Shown piece by piece: positions 7,482 through 15,237 of a stretch of DNA of 49,789 nt. The translations under genes and the position numbers were made by a program. The stretch lies in assembly GCF_017573545.1 (NCBI RefSeq), contig NZ_JAGEOK010000052.1, positions 1 through 49,789 on the forward strand. The letters are read 5' to 3'. This DNA is from Actinomadura nitritigenes. GTDB taxonomy: Bacteria; Actinomycetota; Actinomycetes; Streptosporangiales; Streptosporangiaceae. The notes below the pieces were generated by a model, which was not told the DNA's origin, did no database searches, and worked only from the letters and a program-made list of their open reading frames with translations. The first letter of the stretch is position 1; the number at the start of each line of letters is the position of its first letter.

Positions 7482-7915
7482 GCGGGAACCTCCCTGTCGG
7501 AGCGAATCTTCGCGGTGATACGTCGGAAGAGCGGATAAATCTCGCAGCCGAGGCAGAACCCGAACGCCGCGTTCAGGAACGCCGCCGCCAGCGCGAGGGC
7601 GGTGGCACCGATGCCGAGCCAGGTGATCCCCGTCACGTATCCGACCGTCCCCACCACGGCGAAGACGAGCCCGACGCCCTGCGCGAAGCGGGGCGCGGCC
7701 GCGTCCTCCAGTTCCGCGGGAGGAGCGAGCCGGGGGCGGATCAGCGCTTTGAACACCAGCCCGTACGGGGCGTGCCGGAGGCCGAGGAACGCGCCGATGG
7801 CGAACACGACGGCCTGAGCGGCGAGCAGTGCCCAGCTTCCGGTCACCAGGACCGCGACGAGAACGACCGTCGTGACCGAGGCGCCGAAGCGCGGCCCACG
7901 CGGATCAACCTGCAT
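7478..7915 (-). CDS. DUF4395 integral membrane protein
   Basis: 145 residues starting VDPRGPRFGA-like (MQVDPRGPRFGASVTTVVLVAVLV), the DUF4395 hallmark, with about four hydrophobic segments and a conserved FGFCLGCEIYPLF motif near residue 120, whose two cysteines resemble a redox or sulfur-relay site. It is the first structural gene of the sulfur operon and overlaps the rhodanese by 4 nt. DUF4395 proteins commonly accompany rhodaneses or thioredoxins, so a role in moving a sulfur compound or reducing equivalents across the membrane is plausible but unproved. Confidence 0.88.
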   Translation of the reverse strand: MQVDPRGPRFGASVTTVVLVAVLVTGSWALLAAQAVVFAIGAFLGLRHAPYGLVFKALIRPRLAPPAELEDAAAPRFAQGVGLVFAVVGTVGYVTGITWLGIGATALALAAAFLNAAFGFCLGCEIYPLFRRITAKIRSDREVPA

Positions 7916-7995
7916 CGGGGTGCTCCATGGCGGAGAGGAAGCGTGCGTACGAGCGTGGAAATCGGAAGAGCTCGGGGGCGGATGGGCTCGATGCC

Positions 7996-8061
7996 TCAGG
8001 CCGTGCGACAGAGCGAGGCGGCCACGCGGCAGAAATCGACCGCGCGGCGCTTCGTGAGCAT
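7996..8061 (-). CDS. Cysteine-containing leader peptide of the sulfur operon
   Basis: A 21-codon ORF reading MLTKRRAVDF followed by CRVAASLCRTA. The pattern R-x-V-D-x-x-R-V-x-x-x-L-C-R is that of the short actinobacterial leader peptides encoded upstream of cysteine and sulfur genes, thought to act as ribosome-mediated attenuators sensing Cys-tRNA. It has two Cys codons, the second four codons before the stop. It ends 80 nt upstream of the DUF4395 start, leaving room for alternative RNA structures. The ribosome binding site is weak (GGACAGAG region). It was identified by eye from motif and position. Confidence 0.75.
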   Translation of the reverse strand: MLTKRRAVDFCRVAASLCRTA

Positions 8062-8261
8062 CTGCTCTGTCCAGTAACGCACGGACACGATGTTAAGCCG
8101 ACAATCCACGCCCTGTCACATCCGTCTCGCCTTCCGAGACAGTGACATGTGTCTTATCGCAGGTCACCGGGGTACGGCTCACAGGTTGATCGGCCGCTCC
8201 CGGGTCTTGACAGCGCCGTGACGGGCCCGTCCGCACGGCCTCCCGGGCCCGGGATCGCGGT
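8062..8261. other. Promoter-side spacer of the sulfur operon
   Basis: No gene is seen. It holds the presumed promoter region of the leader-peptide transcript. An imperfect dyad (AGACA, 8 nt, TGTCT) lies around 8137-8154, and could be an operator, but the arms are only 5 bp. Confidence 0.4.
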
Positions 8262-8345
8262 CACCGGACCACGCTCACCGGACCACGCTCACCGGACCAC
8301 GCTCACCGGACCACGCTCACCGGGCTGCGATCACCGGGCCGCGGT
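8262..8345. repeat. 14-bp tandem repeat (CACCGGACCACGCT)
   Basis: Four perfect copies at 8262-8317 are followed by two diverged copies (8318-8331 and 8332-8345). The last one runs up to the stop codon of the thioredoxin gene. The copies do not form a reading frame that looks coding. The position suggests slippage or a 3' structural element of the thioredoxin transcript. Confidence 0.9.
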
Positions 8346-8803
8346 CACGGGATCGCGACGCCGAGGGCGGCGATCACGTCGGCCTTGCGGGGCGCCCCTG
8401 AGGCGCGCTGGACGACCCGCCCCGCCCCGTCCAGGACGAGGACCGTCGGCGTCCGCACCACGTTCAGCCGGCGCACCAGCTCCAGGTGCGCCTCGGCGTC
8501 CAGCTCCACGTGCGCGACGCCGTCGACCATCCCGGCGACCTCGCCGAGGACGCGCCGGGTCGTGCGGCAGGGCGCGCAGAACGCGCTCGAGAACTGCACG
8601 AGCGTGGCCTTCGCGCCGAGTTCGGCGCCCAGCTCGTCGGGTCGCAGGGTCTCGCCCACCTGGTCGTCGCCGTCCTTCCGCCCGTCGCCGGTGGCGCCGC
8701 CGGCGCCCGGCGCGGCGCGCAGCACGCCGTCACGGCGCCGGCGCACGAGGCCGAACGCCGTCGCCGCCAGCAGCACCCCGAGGGCGACCAGAGTTCCCGT
8801 CAT
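8345..8803 (-). CDS. Membrane-anchored thioredoxin-like protein
   Basis: 152 residues: an N-terminal hydrophobic anchor (TLVALGVLLAATAFGLV) followed by Arg residues, a flexible linker (about 30-50), then a thioredoxin fold with the active-site motif FCAPCR (CxxC) and the cis-Pro loop VVRTPTVLVLDG. A GTG directly precedes the ATG. It probably works as a thiol-disulfide or redox partner; the membrane topology is not certain because the positive residues follow the helix. It lies 47 nt after the anti-sigma gene on the same strand, so a redox link to the sigma system is plausible. Confidence 0.88.
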   Translation of the reverse strand: MTGTLVALGVLLAATAFGLVRRRRDGVLRAAPGAGGATGDGRKDGDDQVGETLRPDELGAELGAKATLVQFSSAFCAPCRTTRRVLGEVAGMVDGVAHVELDAEAHLELVRRLNVVRTPTVLVLDGAGRVVQRASGAPRKADVIAALGVAIP

Positions 8804-8850
8804 CACCTTGGGCAACCCGCCCGCGATCGTGTTTCTTCCACACCGCGAGC

Positions 8851-9642
8851 CTACGTGGGGATCGTGAGCAGCGGCTTCCCGTCCAGCCCGACGATCTCGA
8901 ACGAGTAGAGCTGGCCGCGCGGGAACATCGTCGAGCCGTGGTAGTCGCCGTAGCCGGTGTCGTAGGGGACGGACCAGCTGCCGATGGCGTCCCGCCGCCC
9001 GTCCCGGGCGATCACCATCATCCGGCAGTGCTCCCCCTTCGGCACGCCCGACAGGTACAGCTCGACCTGGGTGCCCCACTCCTTGCGCTGGAGGAAGACG
9101 ACGCCCTTGATCTTGTTGTCGGGGTTGACGGCGACGATCCGCTCGCCCCGGCCCGCCGGGCTCAGGGTCGTCTCCGGCTCCGGCTCCGGCGAGGCCGACG
9201 CGGCGGGCGGGGACCCGGCGGGCGGGGACGCGGTGCGGCCGCCGCCGCCGGACGGCAGCACGAACCCGCCGAACAGCGCGCCCGCGACCAGCAGCAGGCA
9301 CGCGGCGGCGGCGAGCGGGGCCCATCGGATGACGCGGCCCCGCCCGCCGGCCCGCCGCCCCAGCGGTCCGAGCCGTCCCCTCCGTCGCTCGGCCGCGCGG
9401 GCCAGCAGCCCGTCCAGGAACTCCGGGTCCGGCGCCGCCGCGCGGCCCGGCCCGGCCACCTGCTCCAGCTGCGCCTCCTCGACCCGGCCGAGCAGCGCCG
9501 GCAGCCCGGCCAGCCCGGCCAGCTCGTCCCGGCACGCCGGGCAGCCCTCCAGGTGCGCGTCGACCCGCGCCCGCTCGGCCGGGTCGATCGCGCCGACCAC
9601 GTAGACGCCGAGCGCGGTGCGCACGTCCGCGCATTCGTTCAT
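8851..9642 (-). CDS. Zinc-binding (zf-HC2) membrane anti-sigma factor
   Basis: 263 residues. The N-terminal ZAS domain has HLEGCPAC (H-x3-C-x2-C, about residues 29-36) plus an early Cys at position 4, as in RsrA/RslA-type anti-sigma factors. A transmembrane helix follows (about 105-130, PLAAAACLLLVAGALFGGFV), then a Pro/Ser/Glu linker and an extracytoplasmic beta-rich domain (GTQVELYLSGVPKGEHCRMMVI) like the sensor part of RskA/RslA-like proteins. The ATG overlaps the sigma-factor stop by 4 nt, as expected for a stoichiometric sigma/anti-sigma pair. It should bind and silence the sigma factor until an envelope or redox signal arrives. Confidence 0.92.
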   Translation of the reverse strand: MNECADVRTALGVYVVGAIDPAERARVDAHLEGCPACRDELAGLAGLPALLGRVEEAQLEQVAGPGRAAAPDPEFLDGLLARAAERRRGRLGPLGRRAGGRGRVIRWAPLAAAACLLLVAGALFGGFVLPSGGGGRTASPPAGSPPAASASPEPEPETTLSPAGRGERIVAVNPDNKIKGVVFLQRKEWGTQVELYLSGVPKGEHCRMMVIARDGRRDAIGSWSVPYDTGYGDYHGSTMFPRGQLYSFEIVGLDGKPLLTIPT

Positions 9643-10154
9643 GGCGCCAACCCCCGCTCCTCCAATGCGAGTTTGAGCGCCCGCAGCGCGTAAAAGGTGC
9701 GGGACTTCACGGTGCCGGCCGGGATGCCGAGGGCCTTGGCGGCCTCGGCGACCGACCGGCCGCGATAGTAGGTCTCCACGAGCACGGCCCGGTGCGGCGG
9801 GGTCAGCGCGGCGAGCGCCTCCGCGACCGTCCAGGACTCCAGCGCCCGGTCGATGTCGTCCGAGCCCGGCAGGGTCGCCATCACCTGCTCGTCGATGCCG
9901 GTCTCCGGGGGCCGCGCCCGTTTCGCCCGGTGCGCGTCCACCACGAGGTTGCGCGCGACGGTGAACAGCCACGGGCGGACCGGACGGCCCGCCAGCGCGT
10001 CCGGGTGCCGCCAGGCGCGCAGCAGCGTCTCCTGCACGACGTCCTCCGCCTGGAGCCGGTCCCCGCCGGTCAGCCGCAGGACGTAGCCCAGGAGGGGACC
10101 GCCGTGCTCGCTGTACAGGGCGCGCAGCAAACCCTCATCCGCGGTGGGACCCAC
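9639..10154 (-). CDS. ECF RNA polymerase sigma factor (SigL-like)
   Basis: 171 residues from a GTG. Region 2 (about 8-75) contains DVVQETLLRAWRHP and ARPWLFTVARNLVVD-type sequence; region 4 (about 110-165) contains LTPPHRAVLVETYYRGRSVAEAAKALGIPAGTVKSR. It resembles M. tuberculosis SigL closely in length and in these segments, and like SigL it is followed by a zinc anti-sigma factor. It should direct a small envelope or secretion regulon and probably its own transcription. No clear autoregulatory promoter was recognised upstream. Confidence 0.95.
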   Translation of the reverse strand: MGPTADEGLLRALYSEHGGPLLGYVLRLTGGDRLQAEDVVQETLLRAWRHPDALAGRPVRPWLFTVARNLVVDAHRAKRARPPETGIDEQVMATLPGSDDIDRALESWTVAEALAALTPPHRAVLVETYYRGRSVAEAAKALGIPAGTVKSRTFYALRALKLALEERGLAP

Positions 10155-10200
10155 ATCACTGTCACGGATGCGGGCGCGCCCCGGTTCACGGAGGCCGCGG

Positions 10201-10905
10201 TTATTTCTGCTGCTGCTGGAGATCGTTCAGGTTGACGTTGTGGGCGGTCGCCGTGACCTTCAGGCCGCCCGCGGTCGGCTCGATGCCGCTGATCCGCGAC
10301 CCGACGGGCAGGTCCCTGACGGGGACGACCCAGGTCAGCTGCTGCCGGACCAGCGTCAGCGGCATCTGGGCGGCGCCCTCGCCCACCGACTCCGGCGTGA
10401 TCGCGATGCCCTTGGAGGTCGGCTTCACCGACACGACCGCGGTGCCGTTCACCTGGAACCCGAGGACGGTGCCGGTCAGGTCCACCGCGAGGTCGTTCCC
10501 CTTGGGGCCGATGCTCCTGACCTCCTTCGGCGCCTCCTTCTTGATCACGTCGTAGGGGATGATCGCGGAGGCGGCCGCGGTGTCGGCCGTCATGTTCGTG
10601 GTGTCGCCGTTGATCACGTCGGACAGCGGCGCGTTGAGCCCGCGCATGTCCACCGTCACGTCGGAGACGGTGACGCCCTGCTCGGTCCAGTCGCCGATGT
10701 CGACGGTGATGTGGTCGTACTCGCCGCCGACCACCTGTGTCAGGAACGGGATGCCGTGGATCGTGACATCGGGCTGCCGCGGCAGGTCGTACTGCGCCGC
10801 GACCTGCTGCCCGATCCGGTTCTGCGCGATCCGGACCCCGACCCGGTCGGCGACGACCAGGCCCACGGCGACCACGATCAGCAACCCCAGCAGTGCTTTG
10901 CGCAT
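10201..10905 (-). CDS. LmeA-family (DUF2993) phospholipid-binding protein
   Basis: 234 residues from the ATG at 10905, preceded by GAGGGAGAGAG. One N-terminal hydrophobic segment (KALLGLLIVVAVGLVVADRV) directs or anchors it outside the membrane. The rest is the DUF2993 fold: IGQQVAAQYDLPRQPDVTIHGIPFLTQVVGGEYDHITV near the start and a C-terminal LPVGSRISGIEPTAGGLKVTATAHNV. The family includes mycobacterial LmeA, involved in lipomannan maturation. It is 137 nt after the MoaD-like gene, an order also common in other actinomycetes. Confidence 0.9.
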   Translation of the reverse strand: MRKALLGLLIVVAVGLVVADRVGVRIAQNRIGQQVAAQYDLPRQPDVTIHGIPFLTQVVGGEYDHITVDIGDWTEQGVTVSDVTVDMRGLNAPLSDVINGDTTNMTADTAAASAIIPYDVIKKEAPKEVRSIGPKGNDLAVDLTGTVLGFQVNGTAVVSVKPTSKGIAITPESVGEGAAQMPLTLVRQQLTWVVPVRDLPVGSRISGIEPTAGGLKVTATAHNVNLNDLQQQQK

Positions 10906-11042
10906 CTCTCTCCCTCGAGCGGCGGCATGCGCGATCGCCACACCTTAGTGCCCGGAACGCCCCGGTCGAGTCGCACTGCGGGATGAGTTGCCGGACGCGC
11001 GGATCACCCCGGGAGGTCGGTTCCGGCGCCGGAAAGGCGGGA

Positions 11043-11288
11043 TCAGCCGCCCGCGAAGGGCGGCAGCACCTCCACCACGCCGCCCTCCGGCAGCTCCACC
11101 GACGCGTGCGGCCGGCCGCCCACCGGGTCCCCGTCGATCAGGAACGAGCTGCGCCCGACGACCCGCGCGAAGTCGGCGCCGCGCCCGTCGCGCGCCAGCG
11201 CCGCCTCGATCGCCTCGGCCAGGTTCCCGGCTTCGTAAGGCTCCTCGTGCGTCCCCGCCGCCGCCTTGGCCGCGGCCCAGTACCGCAT
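11043..11288 (-). CDS. MoaD/ThiS-family sulfur carrier protein
   Basis: About 81 residues of ubiquitin-like fold starting MRYWAAAKAAAG and ending in the diagnostic Gly-Gly tail (PPFAGG), the site that is adenylated and thiocarboxylated. It resembles MoaD, the small subunit of molybdopterin synthase, but no moa partner is nearby, so ThiS- or QbsE-like roles are possible. An in-frame GTG lies 15 nt upstream (11303), but GGGAG is too close to it; AGAGG suits the ATG at 11288. It is divergent from glnR. Confidence 0.85.
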   Translation of the reverse strand: MRYWAAAKAAAGTHEEPYEAGNLAEAIEAALARDGRGADFARVVGRSSFLIDGDPVGGRPHASVELPEGGVVEVLPPFAGG

Positions 11289-11517
11289 CGTCCCTCTGGC
11301 CACGCTCCCACGATCTCATGCCTTCCCGGTATGCGGCCATTGCCTCCCTCCAGGGCTCGGATATGCTCGTGACGAGGGATCCGGGCGACGAGGCCATGGA
11401 GTTCATCCGCATGACCCTTCATGGTCACCTCGTCTTCGAGCCGCCGACCGTGGCCGGGGGCTTGAGGGTGAGCCGCCTGGGTCCTATGTCTTTTTCAGGG
11501 GACGAGGAGGCGGGCAC

Positions 11518-12234
11518 TTGAGCAGTCTGCTCTTGCTGACCAACGCGCTGGAGCCGTCCGACGAGGTCCTGCCCGCGCTCGGGCTGCTGCTGCACTCGGT
11601 GCGGGTCGCGCCCGCCGAGGCGTCCGCGCTGATCGACGCGCCGCCCGCCGACGTCGTCCTGGTGGACGCGCGGCGCGAGCTGGTCCAGGCCAAGAGCCTG
11701 TGCCGGCTGCTGCGCACCACGGGGCTGGACTGCCCGCTGCTCGGCATCGTGACCGAGGGCGGGCTCGCCGCGCTCAGCTCCGAGTGGGGGCTGGACGACA
11801 TGCTGCTGCAGACCGCCGGGCCCGCCGAGGTCGAGGCGCGGCTACGGCTCGCGGTCGGCCGGGCCGCGGCGGTCGCCGACGCCGACGAGGTGCCCGGCGA
11901 GATCCGCAGCGGCGAGCTGACCATCGACGAGGCCACCTACACCGCGCGGCTGCGCGGCCGGATCCTGGACCTCACGTTCAAGGAGTTCGAGCTCCTCAAG
12001 TACCTCGCGCAGCACCCGGGCCGGGTCTTCACCCGCGCCCAGTTGCTGCAGGAGGTGTGGGGCTACGACTACTTCGGGGGCACCCGGACCGTGGACGTCC
12101 ACGTCCGGCGGCTGCGCGCCAAGCTCGGCGCCGAGTACGAGTCGCTGATCGGCACCGTCCGCAACGTCGGCTACCGCTTCGTCCCCGATCATCGCCCCGG
12201 CGACGCCGAAGACCGAACCCCCGCCAAAGCGTGA
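11518..12234 (+). CDS. glnR: Nitrogen-response regulator GlnR (OmpR family)
   Basis: 238 residues from a TTG at 11518 with GAGGAGG 7 nt upstream; this gives the canonical N-terminus (M)SSLLLLTNALEPSDEVLPALGLLLH. The receiver domain keeps the homodimer-type Asp (D50 in VVLVDARRE), which in known GlnR proteins is not phosphorylated by a partner kinase. The C-terminal winged helix (about 135-225) includes LTFKEFELLKYLAQHPGRVFTRAQLLQEVWGYDYFGGTRTVDVHVRRLRAKLG, essentially invariant in the family. It is an orphan regulator of glutamine synthetase, ammonium and nitrate genes. The stop codon lies in the loop of a terminator hairpin. Confidence 0.96.
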   Translation: MSSLLLLTNALEPSDEVLPALGLLLHSVRVAPAEASALIDAPPADVVLVDARRELVQAKSLCRLLRTTGLDCPLLGIVTEGGLAALSSEWGLDDMLLQTAGPAEVEARLRLAVGRAAAVADADEVPGEIRSGELTIDEATYTARLRGRILDLTFKEFELLKYLAQHPGRVFTRAQLLQEVWGYDYFGGTRTVDVHVRRLRAKLGAEYESLIGTVRNVGYRFVPDHRPGDAEDRTPAKA

Positions 12235-12250
12235 GCCCTGGCGGGGGTTC
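12215..12250 (+). terminator. Terminator hairpin overlapping the end of glnR
   Basis: Perfect 12-bp stem (12215-12226 with 12239-12250), 12-nt loop containing the glnR stop codon, followed by TTCGTT. It also lies 6 nt beyond the stop of the convergent phosphatase gene and may serve both. Confidence 0.8.
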
Positions 12251-12255
12251 TTCGT

Positions 12256-13926
12256 TCAGCTCCTGCTGACGACCCCTCCGGTGGCGGGGTCGAGGATGAC
12301 CTGCTTGGCCTTGGGGTGGCGGAAGTCGAACATGCCCTCGATGCCGCCCGCGCGCGCGTCGAAGGAGGCGTCGCCGATGCGGCCGGTGCCCCAGTTGTCC
12401 TCGATGAAGCGCAGCACCGACGTCTGCTCCACCGGGCGGTGGTCGACGTGGTTGACCTTGGCGTACGGGGAGACGACCAGCATCGGCAGGCGCTGGCTCG
12501 GTCCGCAGCGGTCCTGGTAGCCACCGGCCGCCTCGGCCTTGCCGCACAGCGGCGAGTCGGTCGCGGGGTCGGTCGAGCCGTTCATGATGCGCGGTGCGAC
12601 GTGGTCGTACCAGCCGTCGGAGTCGTCATAGGCGAGGACGACGGCGGTGGACGCCCACTCCGGCGACTTCTGCAGCTTGTTGATCGTGCTGGTGACGAAC
12701 CTCTGCTCGTCGATCGGGTCGGAGTAGCCGGCGTGGCCGTCCTGGTACTCGGCCGCCTTGAGGAAGCTGACGGACGGCAGGTTGTGCGCGGCGAGCGCGG
12801 CGTCGAAGTCGGTCAGGTCGTACTGGTGGTTGGCCTGGTCGGTGTACCCGATGGCCTTGGTCGACGACGGCGGCAGGTGCTTCTCGTTCGCCGTCGACTT
12901 GTAGTACTGGAACGGCTCGTGGTGCGGGCTGTAGTCGACGACCTGGTTCTGGCCGATGTTGGCGTGGGCGGAGCCGCAGACGGCGTAGCCGTTCGCCTTG
13001 CCGGTCGGGCGGAAGCCGCCCTGGAACCAGCCCCAGGTGACCTTCGTGGCGTTGAGCAGGTCGCCGATGTTCTTGCCGGTCATGGCGGCGAGGTTGTTCT
13101 TCGACGTGTGGTTGTTGCCCGAGCAGTCGTCGAACGCGGGGTCAGGGTCGTTGATCACCGTGCCGACGCCGTCGGCGTTCGGGGAGGCCACGACGTAGGA
13201 GTCCGAGACCTTCGCGTGGGTGACGGGGTCGACGGCGTAGCCGCCGTGCGTCTGCCCGGAGATCAGGTTGAGGGCGCCGGGGGTGGACGGCCCGAACACC
13301 GAGTCCCACGAGTTGTCGCTCATGGCGTAGTTCTGGGCGTAGTTCCACATGCCGGTGACGGTGTTGCCGTCGTAGTAGTCCATGACGAGGCCCGGCTCAC
13401 CGAACAGGATGGGCTGCCCGGTGCACTTGTCCTTGCCGGTGTTCTCGACGAACTTGTCCATCTTGCCGCCGTTGACGGCCTTCTGCTCCGCGGCGTAGCC
13501 GTGGTCCTGGTCGCAGGTGAGGGCCTGGGACGGGGACAGCCGCTTCGGGTCGTACTGGTTCGGGTTGTCCGTCAGCAGCTTGTGGGTCAGCCCGTTGATC
13601 CTCGGCGTGCCCTTCGCGGCGTGGAACGGCGTCCCGTCGGTGTTGGCGGCCTTGGGGTAGGTGCCGAAGTAGTGGTCGAAGGAGATGTTCTCCCCGTAGA
13701 TCACGACGACGTGCTTGATGGGGCTGCGGGACGTTCCGCCGTGCCCCTGGCCGGCGGCGCTGTGGTCGGCGGCCAGCCCGGCCGTTCCGGAGCCGGTGCC
13801 GCAGGCGGCGGCGAGCGCGGACAGTCCCGCGGTGACCGCGGCGGCGGCGATCAGTACGGGGCGGCGGCGGACGCCGGGGCGGGCGCCTTTCCTGCCGGTG
13901 CCTCCCGACCCTGATGTGTCCTGCAT
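12256..13926 (-). CDS. AcpA/phospholipase C-family secreted phosphatase (lipoprotein)
   Basis: 556 residues with an Arg-rich N-terminus and hydrophobic signal ending in a lipobox-like AAACG (about residue 42), so probably a lipoprotein. The catalytic domain belongs to the phosphoesterase family that covers non-haemolytic phospholipase C and acid phosphatase AcpA: HVVVIYGENISFDHYFGTYP near residue 72, the metal-site region AYDDSDGWYDHVAP near 430, and RLPMLVVSPYAK. It would release phosphate outside the membrane from phospholipids or phosphomonoesters. GAAGGAGGGAAC precedes the ATG. It follows efeB by 41 nt at the tail of the pst-efe run, so phosphate control is likely. Confidence 0.9.
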   Translation of the reverse strand: MQDTSGSGGTGRKGARPGVRRRPVLIAAAAVTAGLSALAAACGTGSGTAGLAADHSAAGQGHGGTSRSPIKHVVVIYGENISFDHYFGTYPKAANTDGTPFHAAKGTPRINGLTHKLLTDNPNQYDPKRLSPSQALTCDQDHGYAAEQKAVNGGKMDKFVENTGKDKCTGQPILFGEPGLVMDYYDGNTVTGMWNYAQNYAMSDNSWDSVFGPSTPGALNLISGQTHGGYAVDPVTHAKVSDSYVVASPNADGVGTVINDPDPAFDDCSGNNHTSKNNLAAMTGKNIGDLLNATKVTWGWFQGGFRPTGKANGYAVCGSAHANIGQNQVVDYSPHHEPFQYYKSTANEKHLPPSSTKAIGYTDQANHQYDLTDFDAALAAHNLPSVSFLKAAEYQDGHAGYSDPIDEQRFVTSTINKLQKSPEWASTAVVLAYDDSDGWYDHVAPRIMNGSTDPATDSPLCGKAEAAGGYQDRCGPSQRLPMLVVSPYAKVNHVDHRPVEQTSVLRFIEDNWGTGRIGDASFDARAGGIEGMFDFRHPKAKQVILDPATGGVVSRS

Positions 13927-13967
13927 GTTCCCTCCTTCGATGCGGGGTCCAGCAGGCGCGTCCGCGC

Positions 13968-15191
13968 CTACTCCAGCAGACCCCGGCCGAGATGATCTAC
14001 CCCGTTCCTTACGCCGGGAAGAACGAAGAAGTAACCGCCGCCGAACGGTGATATGTAGTCGGTGAGGGGTTCACCGGCGAGGCGCTCCTGGACGGCCTCG
14101 AACTGGCGGTGCGGATCCTGCTGGAAGCAGCCGAAGACCAGGCCCATGTCGAGGTTCCCGGCGCCGTCGACGCCCCGGTCGTAGTTGCAGGACCGGCGCA
14201 GGATGCGGCCGGCCTCGGTGTCCGGGACGCGCGGGTTGGCGCGGCGGATGTGGCTGGTCAGCGGGATGACCTTGCCGATGGGGTCGGCGGCGTAGCGGGG
14301 CGTGTCGGTCTCGTGGACGCCGTCGAGGGGCGCGCCGGTGTCGCGGCTGCGGCCGAACATCTGCTCCTGCTCGGGCAGCCCGACCCGGTCCCAGAACTCG
14401 ACCAGCATCCGGATCAGCCGGATGACCTGGTACGTCCCGCCGGACGTCCAGGACGGCTCGTCGCCGCCCGCCCAGACCAGCCGGTTCATCGCGGCGGCGT
14501 CGGTGACGTCGGGGTTGGCGATGCCGTCCTTGAAGCCCATCAGGTTGCGGGGCGCGCCGGACGGCCGGGGCCGGCTGGAGAATCCGTTGATCCGCCAGCG
14601 GATCTGCATGCCGCCGCGGGTGTGGCGGCAGATGTCGCGGAGCGCGTGCAGGACGGTGTCCTCGTCGGCGGCGCCGAGGGTGAGGGCGAGGTCGCCGTGG
14701 CACCAGGCGGGGTCGAGGTCGTCGTCGGGGAACGTCCGCATCCGGGTGAGCCGCTTCGGGCGCCTGGACGCGAGCCCGAACCGGTCGTCGAACAGGGACG
14801 CTCCAACGCCGGCGGTGACGGTGAGGCCGCCGCCGGGGGCGTCCGGGCCGAGGATGCCGGAGTCGGGCGGCGGCGCGCTGATGCCGGGCTCGGCCGGGAC
14901 GCCGCCGCCGGTCAGGAGGCGCGCCCGGTCGGTCAGCGCGCGCATCAGGTCGGTGAGCTCCGCCTTGCTCTCGGCGATCACGTCGAACGCGACGACGATG
15001 GTGCGGGCCTGCGGTTCCTCGATGATCCCGGCCTGGTGGACGCCGTGGAACGGCGGCGCCTTCGGGGACGGGCTTTTCGGGTGCTCGGCGTCCTTCGACT
15101 CAGTCGCGGCGGCGGCGCCGGTCGTGACCGCTCCCGCGACGCCCGCGGCGAGCGCGCCGCGCAGGAACGAGCGGCGGCCGGGCCCGCTCAC
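13968..15191 (-). CDS. efeB: EfeB deferrochelatase / DyP-type peroxidase
   Basis: 407 residues from a GTG. The Tat signal RRSFLRGALAAGVAGAV targets it, folded with haem, across the membrane. DyP family motifs are present: GFKDGIANP (GxxDG) near residue 220 and TSHIRRANPR with the proximal haem His near 315. In EfeUOB systems EfeB oxidises ferrous iron or releases iron from haem for EfeU. It follows efeO across a 26-bp tandem duplication of the junction, leaving a nine-codon ORF (MSAAVRGTS) whose stop overlaps this GTG. No efeU is present in the window. Confidence 0.94.
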   Translation of the reverse strand: MSGPGRRSFLRGALAAGVAGAVTTGAAAATESKDAEHPKSPSPKAPPFHGVHQAGIIEEPQARTIVVAFDVIAESKAELTDLMRALTDRARLLTGGGVPAEPGISAPPPDSGILGPDAPGGGLTVTAGVGASLFDDRFGLASRRPKRLTRMRTFPDDDLDPAWCHGDLALTLGAADEDTVLHALRDICRHTRGGMQIRWRINGFSSRPRPSGAPRNLMGFKDGIANPDVTDAAAMNRLVWAGGDEPSWTSGGTYQVIRLIRMLVEFWDRVGLPEQEQMFGRSRDTGAPLDGVHETDTPRYAADPIGKVIPLTSHIRRANPRVPDTEAGRILRRSCNYDRGVDGAGNLDMGLVFGCFQQDPHRQFEAVQERLAGEPLTDYISPFGGGYFFVLPGVRNGVDHLGRGLLE

Positions 15192-15237
15192 GACGTCCCC
15201 CGGACGGCGGCGCTCATGACGTCCTCCGGACGGCGGC
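15186..15237. repeat. 26-bp tandem duplication at the efeO/efeB junction
   Basis: 15186-15211 and 15212-15237 are 24/26 identical and directly adjacent. Each copy contains a GACGTC-(A/G)TGAGC stop/start region on the minus strand. The upstream copy ends efeO with an overlapping ATGA; the downstream copy provides the GTGAGC start of efeB. The duplication therefore inserted a nine-codon ORF between the two genes. Confidence 0.9.

Noticed and set aside
8062..8160. SAM-type riboswitch upstream of the sulfur operon
   Set aside because: No core conserved elements were recognised; the Cys leader peptide explains the spacing better.
8262..8345. Possible CRISPR array
   Set aside because: The 14-bp units abut with no unique spacers, so this is a simple tandem repeat.
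12316..13914. A 532-codon open frame antisense to the AcpA-type phosphatase gene
   Set aside because: Its translation is Val/Gly/Asp/Arg-rich without motifs, as produced by the complement of a GC-rich gene; the minus-strand gene has clear family motifs.
13954..13969. AGGCGCG/CGCGCCT palindrome at the efeB stop as a terminator
   Set aside because: Only a 2-nt loop and 7-bp arms, overlapping coding sequence; the acpA gene follows in the same unit.
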